Origin: Halalkalibacter nanhaiisediminis
GTDB lineage: Bacteria; Bacillota; Bacilli; Bacillales; Bacillaceae_D
Direction: 5' to 3'
DNA: 64,000 nucleotides
Assembly: GCF_007830185.1 (NCBI RefSeq)
Contig: NZ_VLKZ01000002.1
Span: 372,001-436,000 of the forward strand
Below are positions 37,226 through 45,548 of this stretch, one piece after another (the first letter of the stretch is position 1; every line of letters starts with the position of its first letter). The position numbers and the translations under genes are program-made. The notes beneath the pieces are model-generated. The model saw only the letters and a program-made list of their open reading frames with translations. It searched no databases and was not told the origin of the DNA.

Positions 37226-37260
37226 AACATAAAAATGACTGAGACAACAGTCAATCTTTC

Positions 37261-37740
37261 TTATTTAGCTACTTCATTCCTCAACTTTACCTCTACTGGC
37301 TCTTGCTTAAATTTATTCTTCCTCTTCGCTTCACGTAAATAATAAATAAGAGCGACACCTTTCATTAACCCTTTAAAATGATGCTTATTAACCACTTTGT
37401 TTCCATCTTTCACTCGTTCGATACGCTTCTCTGTAAAATCAGCAATTGTAGACGTCACACTATGAGCCGCTTGTCCTGAATCTTCTACTACATCAAAAAT
37501 CGGATCAAGTTTAGCGATTTTATCATTTACGTCCATCAGTGTTTCGTTTGTATTATACAAAATTAATCTCGTTTCATTTGTTAACTCAGCCAAACTTTTT
37601 TCTGCTTGATCTACCGTATCAGCCGTTTTACTAATCGTTACCGTTAATTTTTTCAATACTGGAATAATGAAGGCTACTAGTACAGCAAACCCAATAGCAA
37701 GAATAAAGACACCAATACCTAACCAATCCATATCTATCAC
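37261..37740 (-). CDS. DUF948 membrane-associated protein (YtxG-like)
   Basis: An N-terminal membrane segment (LGIGVFILAIGFAVLVAFIIP) is followed by a coiled-coil region (TVDQAEKSLAELTNET, NETLMDVNDKIAKLDP). A basic C-terminal tail has YYLREAKRKNKFK. This is the DUF948 layout of B. subtilis YtxG, a general-stress protein of unknown action. 159 aa. Next upstream on the same strand is another small membrane protein gene (38 bases away), likely in one transcript. Confidence 0.85.
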   Translation of the reverse strand: MIDMDWLGIGVFILAIGFAVLVAFIIPVLKKLTVTISKTADTVDQAEKSLAELTNETRLILYNTNETLMDVNDKIAKLDPIFDVVEDSGQAAHSVTSTIADFTEKRIERVKDGNKVVNKHHFKGLMKGVALIYYLREAKRKNKFKQEPVEVKLRNEVAK

Positions 37741-37778
37741 CTCTTTATTTCGTTTATATTTATGAACGTTTCATTCAC

Positions 37779-38120
37779 TTACTCCCTATATTGATCAACA
37801 ACTTCAAGTAAATTAGCAATCCACTCCCCAATTACTGGTAGAGAAAGCATCTGACTTAAAATAAAAACGAATAGTGCAATAAAAATGGCCGTACCAAGCG
37901 TTAAGCCTACACCTCGTGCTAAACCAGCTAGGAAGTTTACCTTTATTACTTCTTTCTTGTTTGTAAAATGATAGGCCATATCTTTTAATCTACCATTCGT
38001 CGTCATATTTTCGAGCTTGTCTAGTAATTTTTCAAAACGCTCATTTTCATCAAGCCGCTTTTCATCTCTCCTATATTTAGGAGGAAGTTTTCTGCTTTCT
38101 TGCTCTTTCGAAAGACCCAT
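37779..38120 (-). CDS. DUF5665-like small membrane protein
   Basis: A 113-residue protein with a charged N-terminal half (PPKYRRDEKRLDENERFEKLLDKLE). One or two membrane segments follow (GVGLTLGTAIFIALFVFILS) and then a short amphipathic end. The FLAGLARGVG sequence before the membrane segment is typical of DUF5665 proteins in Bacilli. GGTGG lies before the ATG. Likely cotranscribed with the DUF948 gene; function unknown. Confidence 0.75.
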   Translation of the reverse strand: MGLSKEQESRKLPPKYRRDEKRLDENERFEKLLDKLENMTTNGRLKDMAYHFTNKKEVIKVNFLAGLARGVGLTLGTAIFIALFVFILSQMLSLPVIGEWIANLLEVVDQYRE

Positions 38121-38316
38121 TTTTCCACCTCTTTCTTAATCAATCCATCTTTTTTTGAAAATAGTTATATTTATTTTTCTACCCTCTATAAAAATAGCTA
38201 AACTCTCCAACTAAATTAAATTGGTATAAAACCTAACGCATTTCCTTACAACATTTTTTATCGATGTTATCATCAAGTTAACCAAATAAACGAAACGACT
38301 TGAGGAGGTACTTCAC

Positions 38317-38403
38317 ATGACAAACAGTAAGCTTAGAAATCCAGGAATTCTATCATTACTAGCTCTCACGATGTCCGTATTCTTTCAAAAACCAGCCAAC
38401 TAA
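38317..38403 (+). CDS. 28-aa hydrophobic microprotein
   Basis: A 28-codon frame starts 7 bases after a perfect GAGGAGG and ends in TAA, followed within 7 bases by a strong terminator. The product has a basic start (MTNSKLRNPG) and a hydrophobic rest (ILSLLALTMSVFFQKP). A TTACAA-16-TATCAT pair about 40 bases upstream could be its promoter. It is a complete transcription unit for one tiny peptide. No family recognised; could be a membrane-interacting peptide. Confidence 0.55.
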   Translation: MTNSKLRNPGILSLLALTMSVFFQKPAN

Positions 38404-38409
38404 TGAATA

Positions 38410-38447
38410 AAGAAGAGCACTCATTCCACCCACGAGTGCTCTTCTTT
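38410..38447 (+). terminator. Terminator of the 28-aa microprotein gene
   Basis: A 13-bp stem (AAGAAGAGCACTC with GAGTGCTCTTCTT) around an 11-base loop, with TTTGTG after it. Confidence 0.85.
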
Positions 38448-38506
38448 GTGTCAGTAGTTATAATTTCTCCCGATTCAAGAAATACTATATTTAAGGAGGA
38501 ATTAAC

Positions 38507-38746
38507 ATGCCTAATCCCTATTTATGTCCAAATTGTAAAACAAATCGTTCACGTTTTAATATGATTCAGCAAATAGCAACACCTGTCAAATTGGATCCAA
38601 AAAGTGGAGATATTATTGAGCAATATCAAAATAGTGATGCTGGTCCCTTCCATTTGACTTATCAGGGTCCTGAATTAAAAGTACAATGTGCAGCATGTGG
38701 GTTAATTGAAGATGAACGGATGTTTATTAAACGAGCACAACAATAG
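38507..38746 (+). CDS. Zinc-ribbon protein of unknown function (79 aa)
   Basis: Two CxxC knuckles, CPNCKTNRSRFN (residues 7-18) and VQCAACGLIED (about 59-69), flank a 40-residue beta-rich middle. This is a treble-clef or ribbon metal-binding pair as in small regulatory or ribosome-associated proteins. AAGGAGG precedes the ATG. It is convergent with the esterase gene. I do not recognise a characterised homologue. Confidence 0.75.
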   Translation: MPNPYLCPNCKTNRSRFNMIQQIATPVKLDPKSGDIIEQYQNSDAGPFHLTYQGPELKVQCAACGLIEDERMFIKRAQQ

Positions 38747-38765
38747 GCATTTAGGTGGAATCTTT

Positions 38766-39932
38766 TTATTGAGATTCAAACAGAGATAAGCCTTGCTTTC
38801 CGATGAGAAAACTTCCTATCGCATAAGCTTCGATATGATCACGCACTTGCGTTGGACCATTTGTTCCATTATAAACTTGAAGGTGATAGGGTTGATAAAC
38901 AGGCTTATCTTCAAATGACGATTTGAGAAATTTAGCGGTTTGAGCAAGTCCGTGATTACCCCTATACATCACTTCGTAAAAGGAGATAAATCCATGCATG
39001 ACGCCATTATACCTAATCGTTTCAACAGGTACACTGTGCTCAGCTAATCGACGTGCATAAGCTTCACCTTCGTCACGTAAAGGATCAAACTCTGCTGTAA
39101 TCACTAGTGCAGGTGGGAGCTTATATAAATGCTCTGCTTCAAGTGGCGACGTATACGCAAGGTTCCACATCGATTGATCAGGTGTATACGTATCTCTTGC
39201 ACGCATCATCACTTGACGAGATAGTAAGTAATAGCCACTGTTATATTTCATCCGTGATTCAAATTCTATATCTTGAAATGTTGTTAATGGGTAAAGGAGA
39301 GCTTGTGCCTTTATATTAGGACCTTGTCGATCTCTTGCCATTAGTGATACAACCGTAGCGATATTCCCTCCTGCACTATCACCAACGACTGCAATGTTAG
39401 TAGGATCTCCTCCAATTTTCCAAGCATTTAATTCAGCCCAGACAAGTGCATCATAGCTATCTTCAATTGCTGCAGGAAACGGATAAGCAGGGGCAACTCT
39501 GTAGTTAACGGAAATGACAATACTATCTGTTCTAGCAGCTAGAGCTCGTACAATATTGTCATGCGTATGAATGTCACCATATCCCTCCATAAAGGCTCCA
39601 CCATGGTAATAAAGAATGATTGGATGAGGGCCCTCTGCTTTAGGTTGGTACATTTTCGTCTCGATCTTTGTTCCATCAGATACAGGGATTTCAATCATTT
39701 CGCTTGTATAATTCACAGTTTCAATCTTCGAAAAAAATTGAGGTGGTTTCATATCTGTTGTAACAAGATTATGATGAACAGCATGGAGTAGGACCGCTGT
39801 TTTAGGTGGGACTTTTCCAGCTTCAGTGTGAGCCCAATAATGAACCGAAATGATCACCGTCAGTACGATCAAAATTAGGCCAAGTGATACAATACTAGTC
39901 CACATGAATAGTTTTCTCATAAGTCTCCTCAC
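38766..39932 (-). CDS. Alpha/beta hydrolase (HSL-type esterase) with N-terminal anchor
   Basis: An N-terminal membrane segment (LGLILIVLTVIISVHY) holds the enzyme at the outer face. The catalytic domain shows the oxyanion HGGAFMEG (about 109-116), nucleophile GDSAGGN (about 183-189), Asp in EFDPLRDEG and His in MHGFISF. The hormone-sensitive-lipase group acts on short-chain esters. GTG 39932 follows AAAGGGGGG by 6 bases; an ATG at 39920 after AGGAG is also possible. 388 aa. Natural substrate unknown. Confidence 0.9.
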   Translation of the reverse strand: MRRLMRKLFMWTSIVSLGLILIVLTVIISVHYWAHTEAGKVPPKTAVLLHAVHHNLVTTDMKPPQFFSKIETVNYTSEMIEIPVSDGTKIETKMYQPKAEGPHPIILYYHGGAFMEGYGDIHTHDNIVRALAARTDSIVISVNYRVAPAYPFPAAIEDSYDALVWAELNAWKIGGDPTNIAVVGDSAGGNIATVVSLMARDRQGPNIKAQALLYPLTTFQDIEFESRMKYNSGYYLLSRQVMMRARDTYTPDQSMWNLAYTSPLEAEHLYKLPPALVITAEFDPLRDEGEAYARRLAEHSVPVETIRYNGVMHGFISFYEVMYRGNHGLAQTAKFLKSSFEDKPVYQPYHLQVYNGTNGPTQVRDHIEAYAIGSFLIGKQGLSLFESQ

Positions 39933-40089
39933 AAAGTTCCCCCCTTTCTATAAAATTCTAATTGTTCTTATTATTTATATTATATCAGAAAAACACTATT
40001 TCGTCAGAGGTTTTTACAAATTAATTATATATTTTTACACATTTATGAAATATTTGTCGAAATTAGTTAGAGATTTCGACAAATAGATA

Positions 40090-40121
40090 TAAAAAAAAGA
40101 TAACTCACAAGAGTCATCCTT
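40090..40121 (-). terminator. Terminator of msrA
   Basis: On the minus strand GGATGACTC pairs with GAGTTATC(T) around TTGT, followed by eight T; the left arm is the last codons of msrA. Confidence 0.75.
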
Positions 40122-40653
40122 TCTTTTCCCAATTCGCAGAGATAAATTCATCTCTTCCTGATTTCTTTCGATCATCTTTATAGGCCTTAGGACTTTTCTT
40201 GTAAAAATCCTGATGCTCTTCTTCAGCAAGATAAAGAGTGGATGCTTTTACAATACTCGTTACAATTGGCTTAGAAAACCGTTTGCTTTCAATAATCGCT
40301 TGTTTAGATACTTCAGCTGCTTCTTTTTGCTCATTTGTATGGTAAAAAATCGCTGTACGGTATTGCGAGCCACGATCATGAAACTGTCCATCTGGATCTG
40401 TTGGATCAATTTGCGGCCAATACAGGGAAAGAAGCTTTTCGTAGGAAAATAACGTTGGGTCATAAGTGATTTGTACGACTTCATAATGACCAGTTTCCCC
40501 TGACTTTACTTGCTCGTATGTAGGATTGCTTATAACTCCGCCCATAAAACCAGATTTGATATCGATGATTCCTGGCTGTTCATCAAAAGGCTGGACCATA
40601 CACCAAAAACACCCTCCAGCAAACGTTGCCTTTTCATAATTATTTTCGATCAT
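40114..40653 (-). CDS. msrA: Peptide methionine sulfoxide reductase MsrA
   Basis: Repairs methionine-S-sulfoxide in proteins. The catalytic Cys is in AGGCFWCMVQPF (about residue 14 counted from the chosen start). SGFMGGVISNPTYEQVKSGETGHYEVVQI and HDRGSQYRTAIF, each seen as family blocks, bind substrate. I chose ATG 40653, 8 bases after GGAGGGG; the longer frame to 40701 has no support. 179 aa is normal. The active site has Cys, not Sec. Confidence 0.95.
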   Translation of the reverse strand: MIENNYEKATFAGGCFWCMVQPFDEQPGIIDIKSGFMGGVISNPTYEQVKSGETGHYEVVQITYDPTLFSYEKLLSLYWPQIDPTDPDGQFHDRGSQYRTAIFYHTNEQKEAAEVSKQAIIESKRFSKPIVTSIVKASTLYLAEEEHQDFYKKSPKAYKDDRKKSGRDEFISANWEKKG

Positions 40654-40831
40654 CACTTTCCCCTCCTTATATTCAAGATAGCCATTAGTATAACATAACA
40701 AGTTATATCGACGTAACTAAATCGTCTTCATTCGCTTTGTTAATCAACTGTAAAACTGGACAATGGCCCAATCAACGTAAGGGCTCCTACATAGGATAAC
40801 AGTGGATTTTTAAAGAAAAGGAGGACTGAAA

Positions 40832-41074
40832 ATGATTGATGATAGAAATCATTATAATTCTGAACATAACCGTCCACAAATGATTGCAAATGTTGATCCA
40901 TTTGTTGTGCAAACATTACAATCCATTACTGGAAGTAACGTTGTCATCGAAACCACACGAGGTAATGTACGTGGCAGCATTTCAGATGTTAAGCCTGATC
41001 ATGTTGTCATTCAAGCCCACAATGCTTCTTTCTTTGTTCGCATCCAAGAAATCGTCTGGATCATGCCAGTCTAA
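40832..41074 (+). CDS. yuzF: DUF2642 protein (YuzF-like)
   Basis: An 80-residue protein with a C-terminal Sm-like beta stretch (TGSNVVIETTRGNVRG, DVKPDHVVIQ, FFVRIQEIVWIMP), the DUF2642 pattern seen in YuzF and the spore coat protein CotV/GerQ neighbourhood. AAAGGAGG precedes the ATG. A strong terminator follows. A spore-related role is possible but not shown. Confidence 0.8.
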   Translation: MIDDRNHYNSEHNRPQMIANVDPFVVQTLQSITGSNVVIETTRGNVRGSISDVKPDHVVIQAHNASFFVRIQEIVWIMPV

Positions 41075-41079
41075 CGATC

Positions 41080-41119
41080 ACAAACCTTCACTAAAATAAT
41101 GGTGAAGGTTTGTTTTTTT
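41080..41119. terminator. Bidirectional terminator after yuzF
   Basis: ACAAACCTTCAC and GTGAAGGTTTGT form a 12-bp perfect stem around 10 bases, with seven T behind. Confidence 0.88.
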
Positions 41120-41121
41120 AT

Positions 41122-41421
41122 TTAAGCTTGCTCTTCATAGACAAATTCAATTTCATCACTCTTACGACTATACTTCACTTTTAAATCATGTCCCTTAAAA
41201 TACCATAAATCGTTCTCCTCAATATAAAATGTAATGCCTTCTGCTTCTTCTTTCGCTCCAATGATTAAAGGCTGTTCTTGACTAATTCCTAAAGAAAAGC
41301 CACTTTGAATCGATCCGCACCCACCGTATCTTGCAAAAAATCGAATGTATTCGCCTTCTCCTTTTAAATCCAGTTCTTCTTTAAACCATTGCAGTGCAGG
41401 CTTCGTTACTTGAATGTTCAT
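41122..41421 (-). CDS. yneR: HesB/IscA-fold protein YneR
   Basis: A 99-residue member of the HesB-like family in the YneR branch. The motif FARYGGCGSIQSGFSLG has the conserved Cys in the position used by IscA-type proteins to hold iron or Fe-S clusters, but the C-terminal CxC is missing. GAGGGAG lies 8 bases before ATG 41421. It is the first of three HesB-fold genes within 5.7 kb; the other two (44288 and 46455) have TGA at or near this Cys. Confidence 0.85.
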   Translation of the reverse strand: MNIQVTKPALQWFKEELDLKGEGEYIRFFARYGGCGSIQSGFSLGISQEQPLIIGAKEEAEGITFYIEENDLWYFKGHDLKVKYSRKSDEIEFVYEEQA

Positions 41422-41590
41422 TGCTGTCACTCCCTCTTTATCAATTGCACGTGTATTTCATCTTATCAATGTTCCTATTAGCTTGTCTATGATCAGACTC
41501 TCAAAAAAAATCATGCCTTACACCCAAAATGTTTCCTATTAACAACATTTTCTACAAAAATGAATATTGTGTATAAAAGGAGAATAGCAA

Positions 41591-41701
41591 ATGAATGTTC
41601 ATGATAAAAAAATATACTTTGCACACCTTTTATGCAAATTAGGTATTCTAGACGAACAGCAAAAAGAAGAATTAATTAAACAATCTCAACTCAAAAGATA
41701 A
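41591..41701 (+). CDS. 36-aa microprotein
   Basis: A short frame begins 7 bases after AAAGGAG at an ATG and ends in TAA. The peptide has a helical look (IYFAHLLCKLGILDEQQKEELIK visible in two parts) with a single Cys. A strong terminator follows 11 bases later. It resembles a small alpha-helical adaptor or regulator, but the family is not recognised. Confidence 0.5.
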   Translation: MNVHDKKIYFAHLLCKLGILDEQQKEELIKQSQLKR

Positions 41702-41712
41702 GGAAATAACGC

Positions 41713-41746
41713 AAAAATCTCTGCCCCTTTTTTAGCAGAGATTTTT
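41713..41746. terminator. Terminator after the 36-aa microprotein
   Basis: AAAAATCTCTGC and GCAGAGATTTTT form a 12-bp stem around a 10-base loop. It separates convergent genes. Confidence 0.85.
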
Positions 41747-41752
41747 ATTTTC

Positions 41753-41965
41753 TTATTTAAAAGCCCTACCTTTAGTCAAAATACAAGGAACCCCGTGACC
41801 AACCGCTCCAGGCTTCTGCATTTTATCAAGATATGCTAACCCTCTAGTACAAGGCGTTTTACAAACAAAACACGTATTGGACGTGACCATTTTCATCGTA
41901 TACTTATATTTTTCACTAGCACTAATTTTTGGTGTAGCTTTCTTTTTTTTACGTTTTGTTGACAC
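41753..41965 (-). CDS. Small basic Cys-containing hypothetical protein (70 aa)
   Basis: A very basic start (STKRKKKKATPK) is followed by TCFVCKTPCTRG, a CxxCxxxC cluster, and a last Cys in HGVPCILTKG. Together these can bind one zinc. The basic tail suggests contact with nucleic acid. GGGGATGACAAGTG lies before the ATG. No named family recognised. Confidence 0.7.
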   Translation of the reverse strand: MSTKRKKKKATPKISASEKYKYTMKMVTSNTCFVCKTPCTRGLAYLDKMQKPGAVGHGVPCILTKGRAFK

Positions 41966-42048
41966 TTGTCATCCCCTCATTCCATCAATGATGATGTATT
42001 TTATGTGGAGATGACATCGACGTGCCTTATCAACAATACATTTCGAAT

Positions 42049-42969
42049 TTATTTTTCAAAAACGTGCTTATCAATCGTTTCAACAAGTTGAACAATCTCA
42101 GGTTTGCTAATTTGTGCATCCGCTCCAACTTTTTCACCTTTGTGAAAAAGATCCGTTGATATGAGAGATGAGAAAATAATAACTGGTACATGATTTAGGG
42201 ACTGTTCACCCTTAATTCGTAATGTTAAGTGATGACCATCCATTTGAGGCATTTCAATATCTGTAATAATTAAGTCAACTTTTTGATCAACAGCTTCCCT
42301 TCCTTTATTGGAAAGCTCTTCAAGATAGTCCCATGCCATTTTACCATTCTCAAAGAACTGTAAATGATTATAACCAGCTTCTGAAAGAGTATCGTGTAAC
42401 AGCTTACGTAAAATTGCCGAATCTTCAGCGATTAAAATTTGCTTTGTCGAGCGCTCTCTAGGACCCATTGACTTCACTCGATCAACACTTAACCCTGTAT
42501 CAGGATTAATATCGACAACAATTTTCTCGAAATCGAGTAAAAGCGCCATTTCCTCTTCCATCTTCACAATTCCTATTGTATGACCTAAGCCACCTTGTGA
42601 TAGTTCACTCGGTTTTTCAATTTGTTCCCATGAAATGCGATGAATACGTGAAACACTATGAACATGAAAAGCGACTTTCATTTGATTCAATTCTGAAATA
42701 ATAAACTTATTCTGACTTGGATTTTCTGACGCAGGCAAATTCAGTACCTTTTCCAAATTAACAACTGGGATTACTTCTTGCCGCAAGCGAATGACTCCTT
42801 CAACATGCGCATGTCCATTAGGGGTATCTGTAATAGGCAAAGGATTGATAATTTCTCTGACCTTCAGTACATTGATTCCAAAAGTTCCTTGCGCGACCTT
42901 AAACATAACAATTTCTAATTCATTTGTACCGCTTTCTAGTAAAATACCATTATTATCTGATTGAATCAT
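42049..42969 (-). CDS. cheV: Chemotaxis coupling protein CheV
   Basis: A CheW-like domain (residues ~15-160) joins to a response-regulator receiver domain (~180-306). The receiver shows ILIAEDSAI, the phosphorylated Asp in DLIITDIEMPQMDG and the Lys in ISKPE. CheV couples receptors to CheA and takes part in adaptation. 306 aa is normal. GGAGG lies 7 bases upstream. A sigma-D-like element is seen at 43045-43070. No other chemotaxis gene is nearby. Confidence 0.95.
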   Translation of the reverse strand: MIQSDNNGILLESGTNELEIVMFKVAQGTFGINVLKVREIINPLPITDTPNGHAHVEGVIRLRQEVIPVVNLEKVLNLPASENPSQNKFIISELNQMKVAFHVHSVSRIHRISWEQIEKPSELSQGGLGHTIGIVKMEEEMALLLDFEKIVVDINPDTGLSVDRVKSMGPRERSTKQILIAEDSAILRKLLHDTLSEAGYNHLQFFENGKMAWDYLEELSNKGREAVDQKVDLIITDIEMPQMDGHHLTLRIKGEQSLNHVPVIIFSSLISTDLFHKGEKVGADAQISKPEIVQLVETIDKHVFEK

Positions 42970-43044
42970 GATTTATCCTCCAGTTATCACACGTTCAGGC
43001 TGAGAAGTGCGATATGAATATATGTATGCCGTTCTCACTACGAC

Positions 43045-43070
43045 TAATCGGGTATCATCCATTAGTTTCA
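43045..43070 (-). promoter_or_regulatory. Possible sigma-D promoter of cheV
   Basis: On the minus strand TGAAA is followed after 13 bases by CCCGATTA, about 75 bases before the cheV ATG. This approximates the motility consensus TAAA-N15-GCCGATAT; the spacing is slightly short. Confidence 0.35.
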
Positions 43071-43183
43071 GTGTATAAGAGGCGACTTTGCACCGCAAGT
43101 GAATTTTTTATTAATTCAAAAATGGCTGAGCTTAATATTCACTTTAAACATTAAGAGCATATTTGTCCAAATCCATATAAATT

Positions 43184-43210
43184 AGGACTTGTACGAAATG
43201 TACAAGTCCT
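43184..43210. terminator. Terminator of the SurA-like lipoprotein gene
   Basis: AGGACTTGTAC and GTACAAGTCCT make an 11-bp perfect stem around GAAAT, 10 bases after the stop codon on the minus strand. Confidence 0.8.
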
Positions 43211-43219
43211 TATCACTAT

Positions 43220-43993
43220 TTAAATATGAATTGTAATTTCACTTTCTTCACGCAAGCTTTCTACTAATTCAGCAAGCTGTTGTTGATGCTGGTCATTTTG
43301 TAGTTGCGCTTCAAGTTCACCTCTATATTCTTCAAAAGTAGGAATGTCAGATTCTGCAGATTCTTCCGATCCCTCTGACATTGCAACTAATTCATCGTAA
43401 GCTGCTTGTAACTCATCTTCAGAGATCTCTTCAGTTGTTGTATTCTGTTCGACGTATTTTTCAGTCTTGATATACTCAGCAATGTTATTTCGAATTTCTT
43501 CGATTGTAACGCCTTCTTGTTCTATCGCTTCATTAAATTGCTCTTCAGATTCAAATTGTGCATTAACAAATGTCGAAAGCTCTGCATCAATTTCCTCTTC
43601 TGTAGCTTCAATGCCTTCATCGGTTGCCGCTTGAATAATCACTCGCTCATTAACAAGCTGTTGTAGGACTTGATCTTGAATCATATTAATATAATTAGCA
43701 GCCTCTTCACTTTGTAAGTCCATCCCTTGTGCTTGAAGCATAAAAGTTTGTTGTTCAAGTAGTGCCACATAATTTTCTTTTTGAATATCCTCACCATTTA
43801 CTGTCGCTATGACCTCGGGAATACTTTCCATATCAATAGCTGTTTCAGGAGTTTGATCTGTTTCTTCACCTTCAGGAGCTTGTTCCTCTGTTGGTGTTTC
43901 TTGATTCGGATCTTCTTGATCAGCCTCATTACCACAAGCAGCAAGTCCTAATGCAAGAACTCCTACACCAATCATCATCGTTAATTTCTTCAT
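43220..43993 (-). CDS. SurA-N-domain lipoprotein (PrsA-like chaperone without PPIase)
   Basis: A lipoprotein: signal MKKLTMMIGVGVLALG ends in lipobox LAACG, and an acidic linker (residues ~25-60) follows. The body has VIATVNGEDIQKENYVALLEQ and LQQLVNERVIIQAA, the helical SurA/PrsA N-terminal chaperone fold. It ends with C-terminal helices, without a parvulin PPIase domain. 257 aa from ATG 43993 (AAGGAG upstream); the frame from 44002 is less likely. It would help folding of secreted proteins at the membrane. The strong acidity fits a protein working outside an alkaliphile or halotolerant cell. Confidence 0.85.
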   Translation of the reverse strand: MKKLTMMIGVGVLALGLAACGNEADQEDPNQETPTEEQAPEGEETDQTPETAIDMESIPEVIATVNGEDIQKENYVALLEQQTFMLQAQGMDLQSEEAANYINMIQDQVLQQLVNERVIIQAATDEGIEATEEEIDAELSTFVNAQFESEEQFNEAIEQEGVTIEEIRNNIAEYIKTEKYVEQNTTTEEISEDELQAAYDELVAMSEGSEESAESDIPTFEEYRGELEAQLQNDQHQQQLAELVESLREESEITIHI

Positions 43994-44250
43994 ACTTATC
44001 AATCTCCTTCCTCATCTCGAAAACCTTTAGTTATTGTAACACAAATGAAATGTTCGTACAGGTACAAGGCTCTACTTTAATGTCAATCATAGGACATATG
44101 GCATATAATTATGAGAACTTATGAGATACGGAAACTTTCTAAAACCTTACTAGTTCAAGGGATTTGATTTCATTAGATCCGTTTTTTCAAAAACTATGTA
44201 AAACTATATTTCTTTACATAATTTCAGGCGGTCTTCAACTTTATATTGAA

Positions 44251-44283
44251 AAAGGATGACTCTCTATCCATGAGTCATCCTTT
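44251..44283. terminator. Terminator of the first selenoprotein gene
   Basis: AAAGGATGACTC and GAGTCATCCTTT form a 12-bp perfect stem around 9 bases, 5 bases beyond the TAA at 44288 on the minus strand. Confidence 0.85.
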
Positions 44284-44287
44284 CTTA

Positions 44288-44557
44288 TTAACAGCAATCA
44301 TCGTTTCCCACAAGGACAAGACCTGTTTCGTGATAATCGAGCGTTACAGTAGCAATATGATCCACAACATTTGCTTCAATCGCTACGTTAACTCCATTTA
44401 TCGTATCCTTCTTATCCGTTTCTGCCGGCTCATCCAGAGCCAGTCCTAGCTTAGGACCTCCTCAGCCCATGCCAGCAAATACAACACGAACTGTATTTAA
44501 CCCTTGCTCATTCATGATGTCTAAAATATAATCTCTTGCACGATCTGTAATATTCAT
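44288..44557 (-). CDS. Predicted HesB-like selenoprotein 1 (in-frame TGA read as Sec)
   Basis: Reading from ATG 44557 (GAGGTGAAG upstream), the frame is open for 31 codons, meets TGA at 44462-44464, and continues open for 57 more codons to TAA at 44288. Read as Sec, the product is 89 aa: FAGMGUGGPKLGLALDEP around U32 and NDDCC at the end (C88, C89). This is the HesB/IscA layout: one conserved Cys replaced by Sec plus a C-terminal Cys pair. A HesB-related selenoprotein family is known from databases. A hairpin 25 bases after the TGA fits a bacterial SECIS. It lies 61 bases after a dipeptidase gene on the same strand. Ordinary gene finding would miss it. Confidence 0.85.
44425..44443 (-). promoter_or_regulatory. 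SECIS-like hairpin of selenoprotein 1
   Basis: On the minus strand CTGGCTC-TGGAT-GAGCCGG forms a 7-bp stem (one G-T pair) with a 5-base apical loop carrying GG. The loop starts 25 bases after the TGA. The core GCTCTGGATGAGCC is repeated exactly in the second selenoprotein gene. Confidence 0.75.
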
Positions 44558-44618
44558 TTAACTTCACCTCACTTTTGCATTTTTATTATAGCATGCTACG
44601 ATCATGGTCTTCCTTCAT

Positions 44619-45548
44619 TTAGCTTGGTAAATGTCTGATGAAATTTTCACAAAGAAAACCTTCAACAATTGATGTAGAATAATGTTTCTCAAGTTCATTA
44701 ACAAGATTGTCATATTGACCACTATGTCGCAAGTTTTCAACATACGTGGAAATACCGTCGAAATCAGAGCCGAATCCAATATGCTTTTGAGCCCCTAAAG
44801 AACACATATGATCAAGATGCCTTAGAATATCAGTAATCGTGGCTTGTTTTACCGTCGTTAAAAAGAGTGGATGAAAGACGATTCCGATAAATCCGTCCTT
44901 TTTCACTAATGCTTCAATTTGCTCATTATACAAGTTTCGTGGATGATCGCATAATGCTCTGGCATTCGAATGACTTGCAATTGGAAAATCAGCTAACTCA
45001 ATCACATCCCAAAATCCACTAATACTTAAATGAGACACATCTGTTAATACATTGTTCTCATTATTTAAGCGAACGACTTCTTTTCCAAGAAGCGAAAGTC
45101 CTGCACCACGGGGCTCTCCTACCCCATCGGCGCACAGATTTGCTTGATTCCATGTTAAACCAACCGAGAGTACCCCTAGTTGATTGAGAATCGCTAGCTT
45201 AGTTAAATCGTCTCCAATTGCATCCACACCTTCAAGTGTTAAGACTGCTCCTATTTCATGTTCCTTTAAAGTATCAAGTTCAGACCATTTTTTGATATGC
45301 CGTATAAAAGGGTTAATGGCAACAACCTTATCAAAGAAAAGATTAATTTGATCAAGGACCACTTGAAATTTTTGTTCTTGCTTTATCCACGGCTCTACAA
45401 AAATAGCAAATAACTGTACTTTAACATTTCCAGCCTGCAACCTCTCTAGATTCGTATCGATGTCTTCGGAATTACGATAATGACGTGCTGGCTGTTCCCA
45501 TAGTTTTAAAAGTGCATCACAGTGCGTATCAATGATGGCTCTTTTCAT
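44619..45548 (-). CDS. Membrane-dipeptidase-type dipeptidase (M19)
   Basis: A zinc dipeptidase of the amidohydrolase fold. Metal and substrate motifs are IDTHCDALLKL (residues 6-16), TLEGVDAIG (~103-111), TDVSHLS (~168-174), SHSNARALCDHPRN and GFGSDFDG (~267-274). 309 aa is normal for the short bacterial form, which is cytoplasmic because no signal is present. GGGAGGGG is upstream. The first selenoprotein gene follows 61 bases downstream, probably in the same transcript. Hydrolysis of dipeptides or D-amino-acid peptides is inferred. Confidence 0.92.
   Translation of the reverse strand: MKRAIIDTHCDALLKLWEQPARHYRNSEDIDTNLERLQAGNVKVQLFAIFVEPWIKQEQKFQVVLDQINLFFDKVVAINPFIRHIKKWSELDTLKEHEIGAVLTLEGVDAIGDDLTKLAILNQLGVLSVGLTWNQANLCADGVGEPRGAGLSLLGKEVVRLNNENNVLTDVSHLSISGFWDVIELADFPIASHSNARALCDHPRNLYNEQIEALVKKDGFIGIVFHPLFLTTVKQATITDILRHLDHMCSLGAQKHIGFGSDFDGISTYVENLRHSGQYDNLVNELEKHYSTSIVEGFLCENFIRHLPS

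Noticed and set aside
44246-44449. Plus-strand 67-codon frame opposite selenoprotein 1
   Set aside because: Antisense shadow; its start lies inside the terminator hairpin and the minus strand gives a recognisable HesB-like protein.
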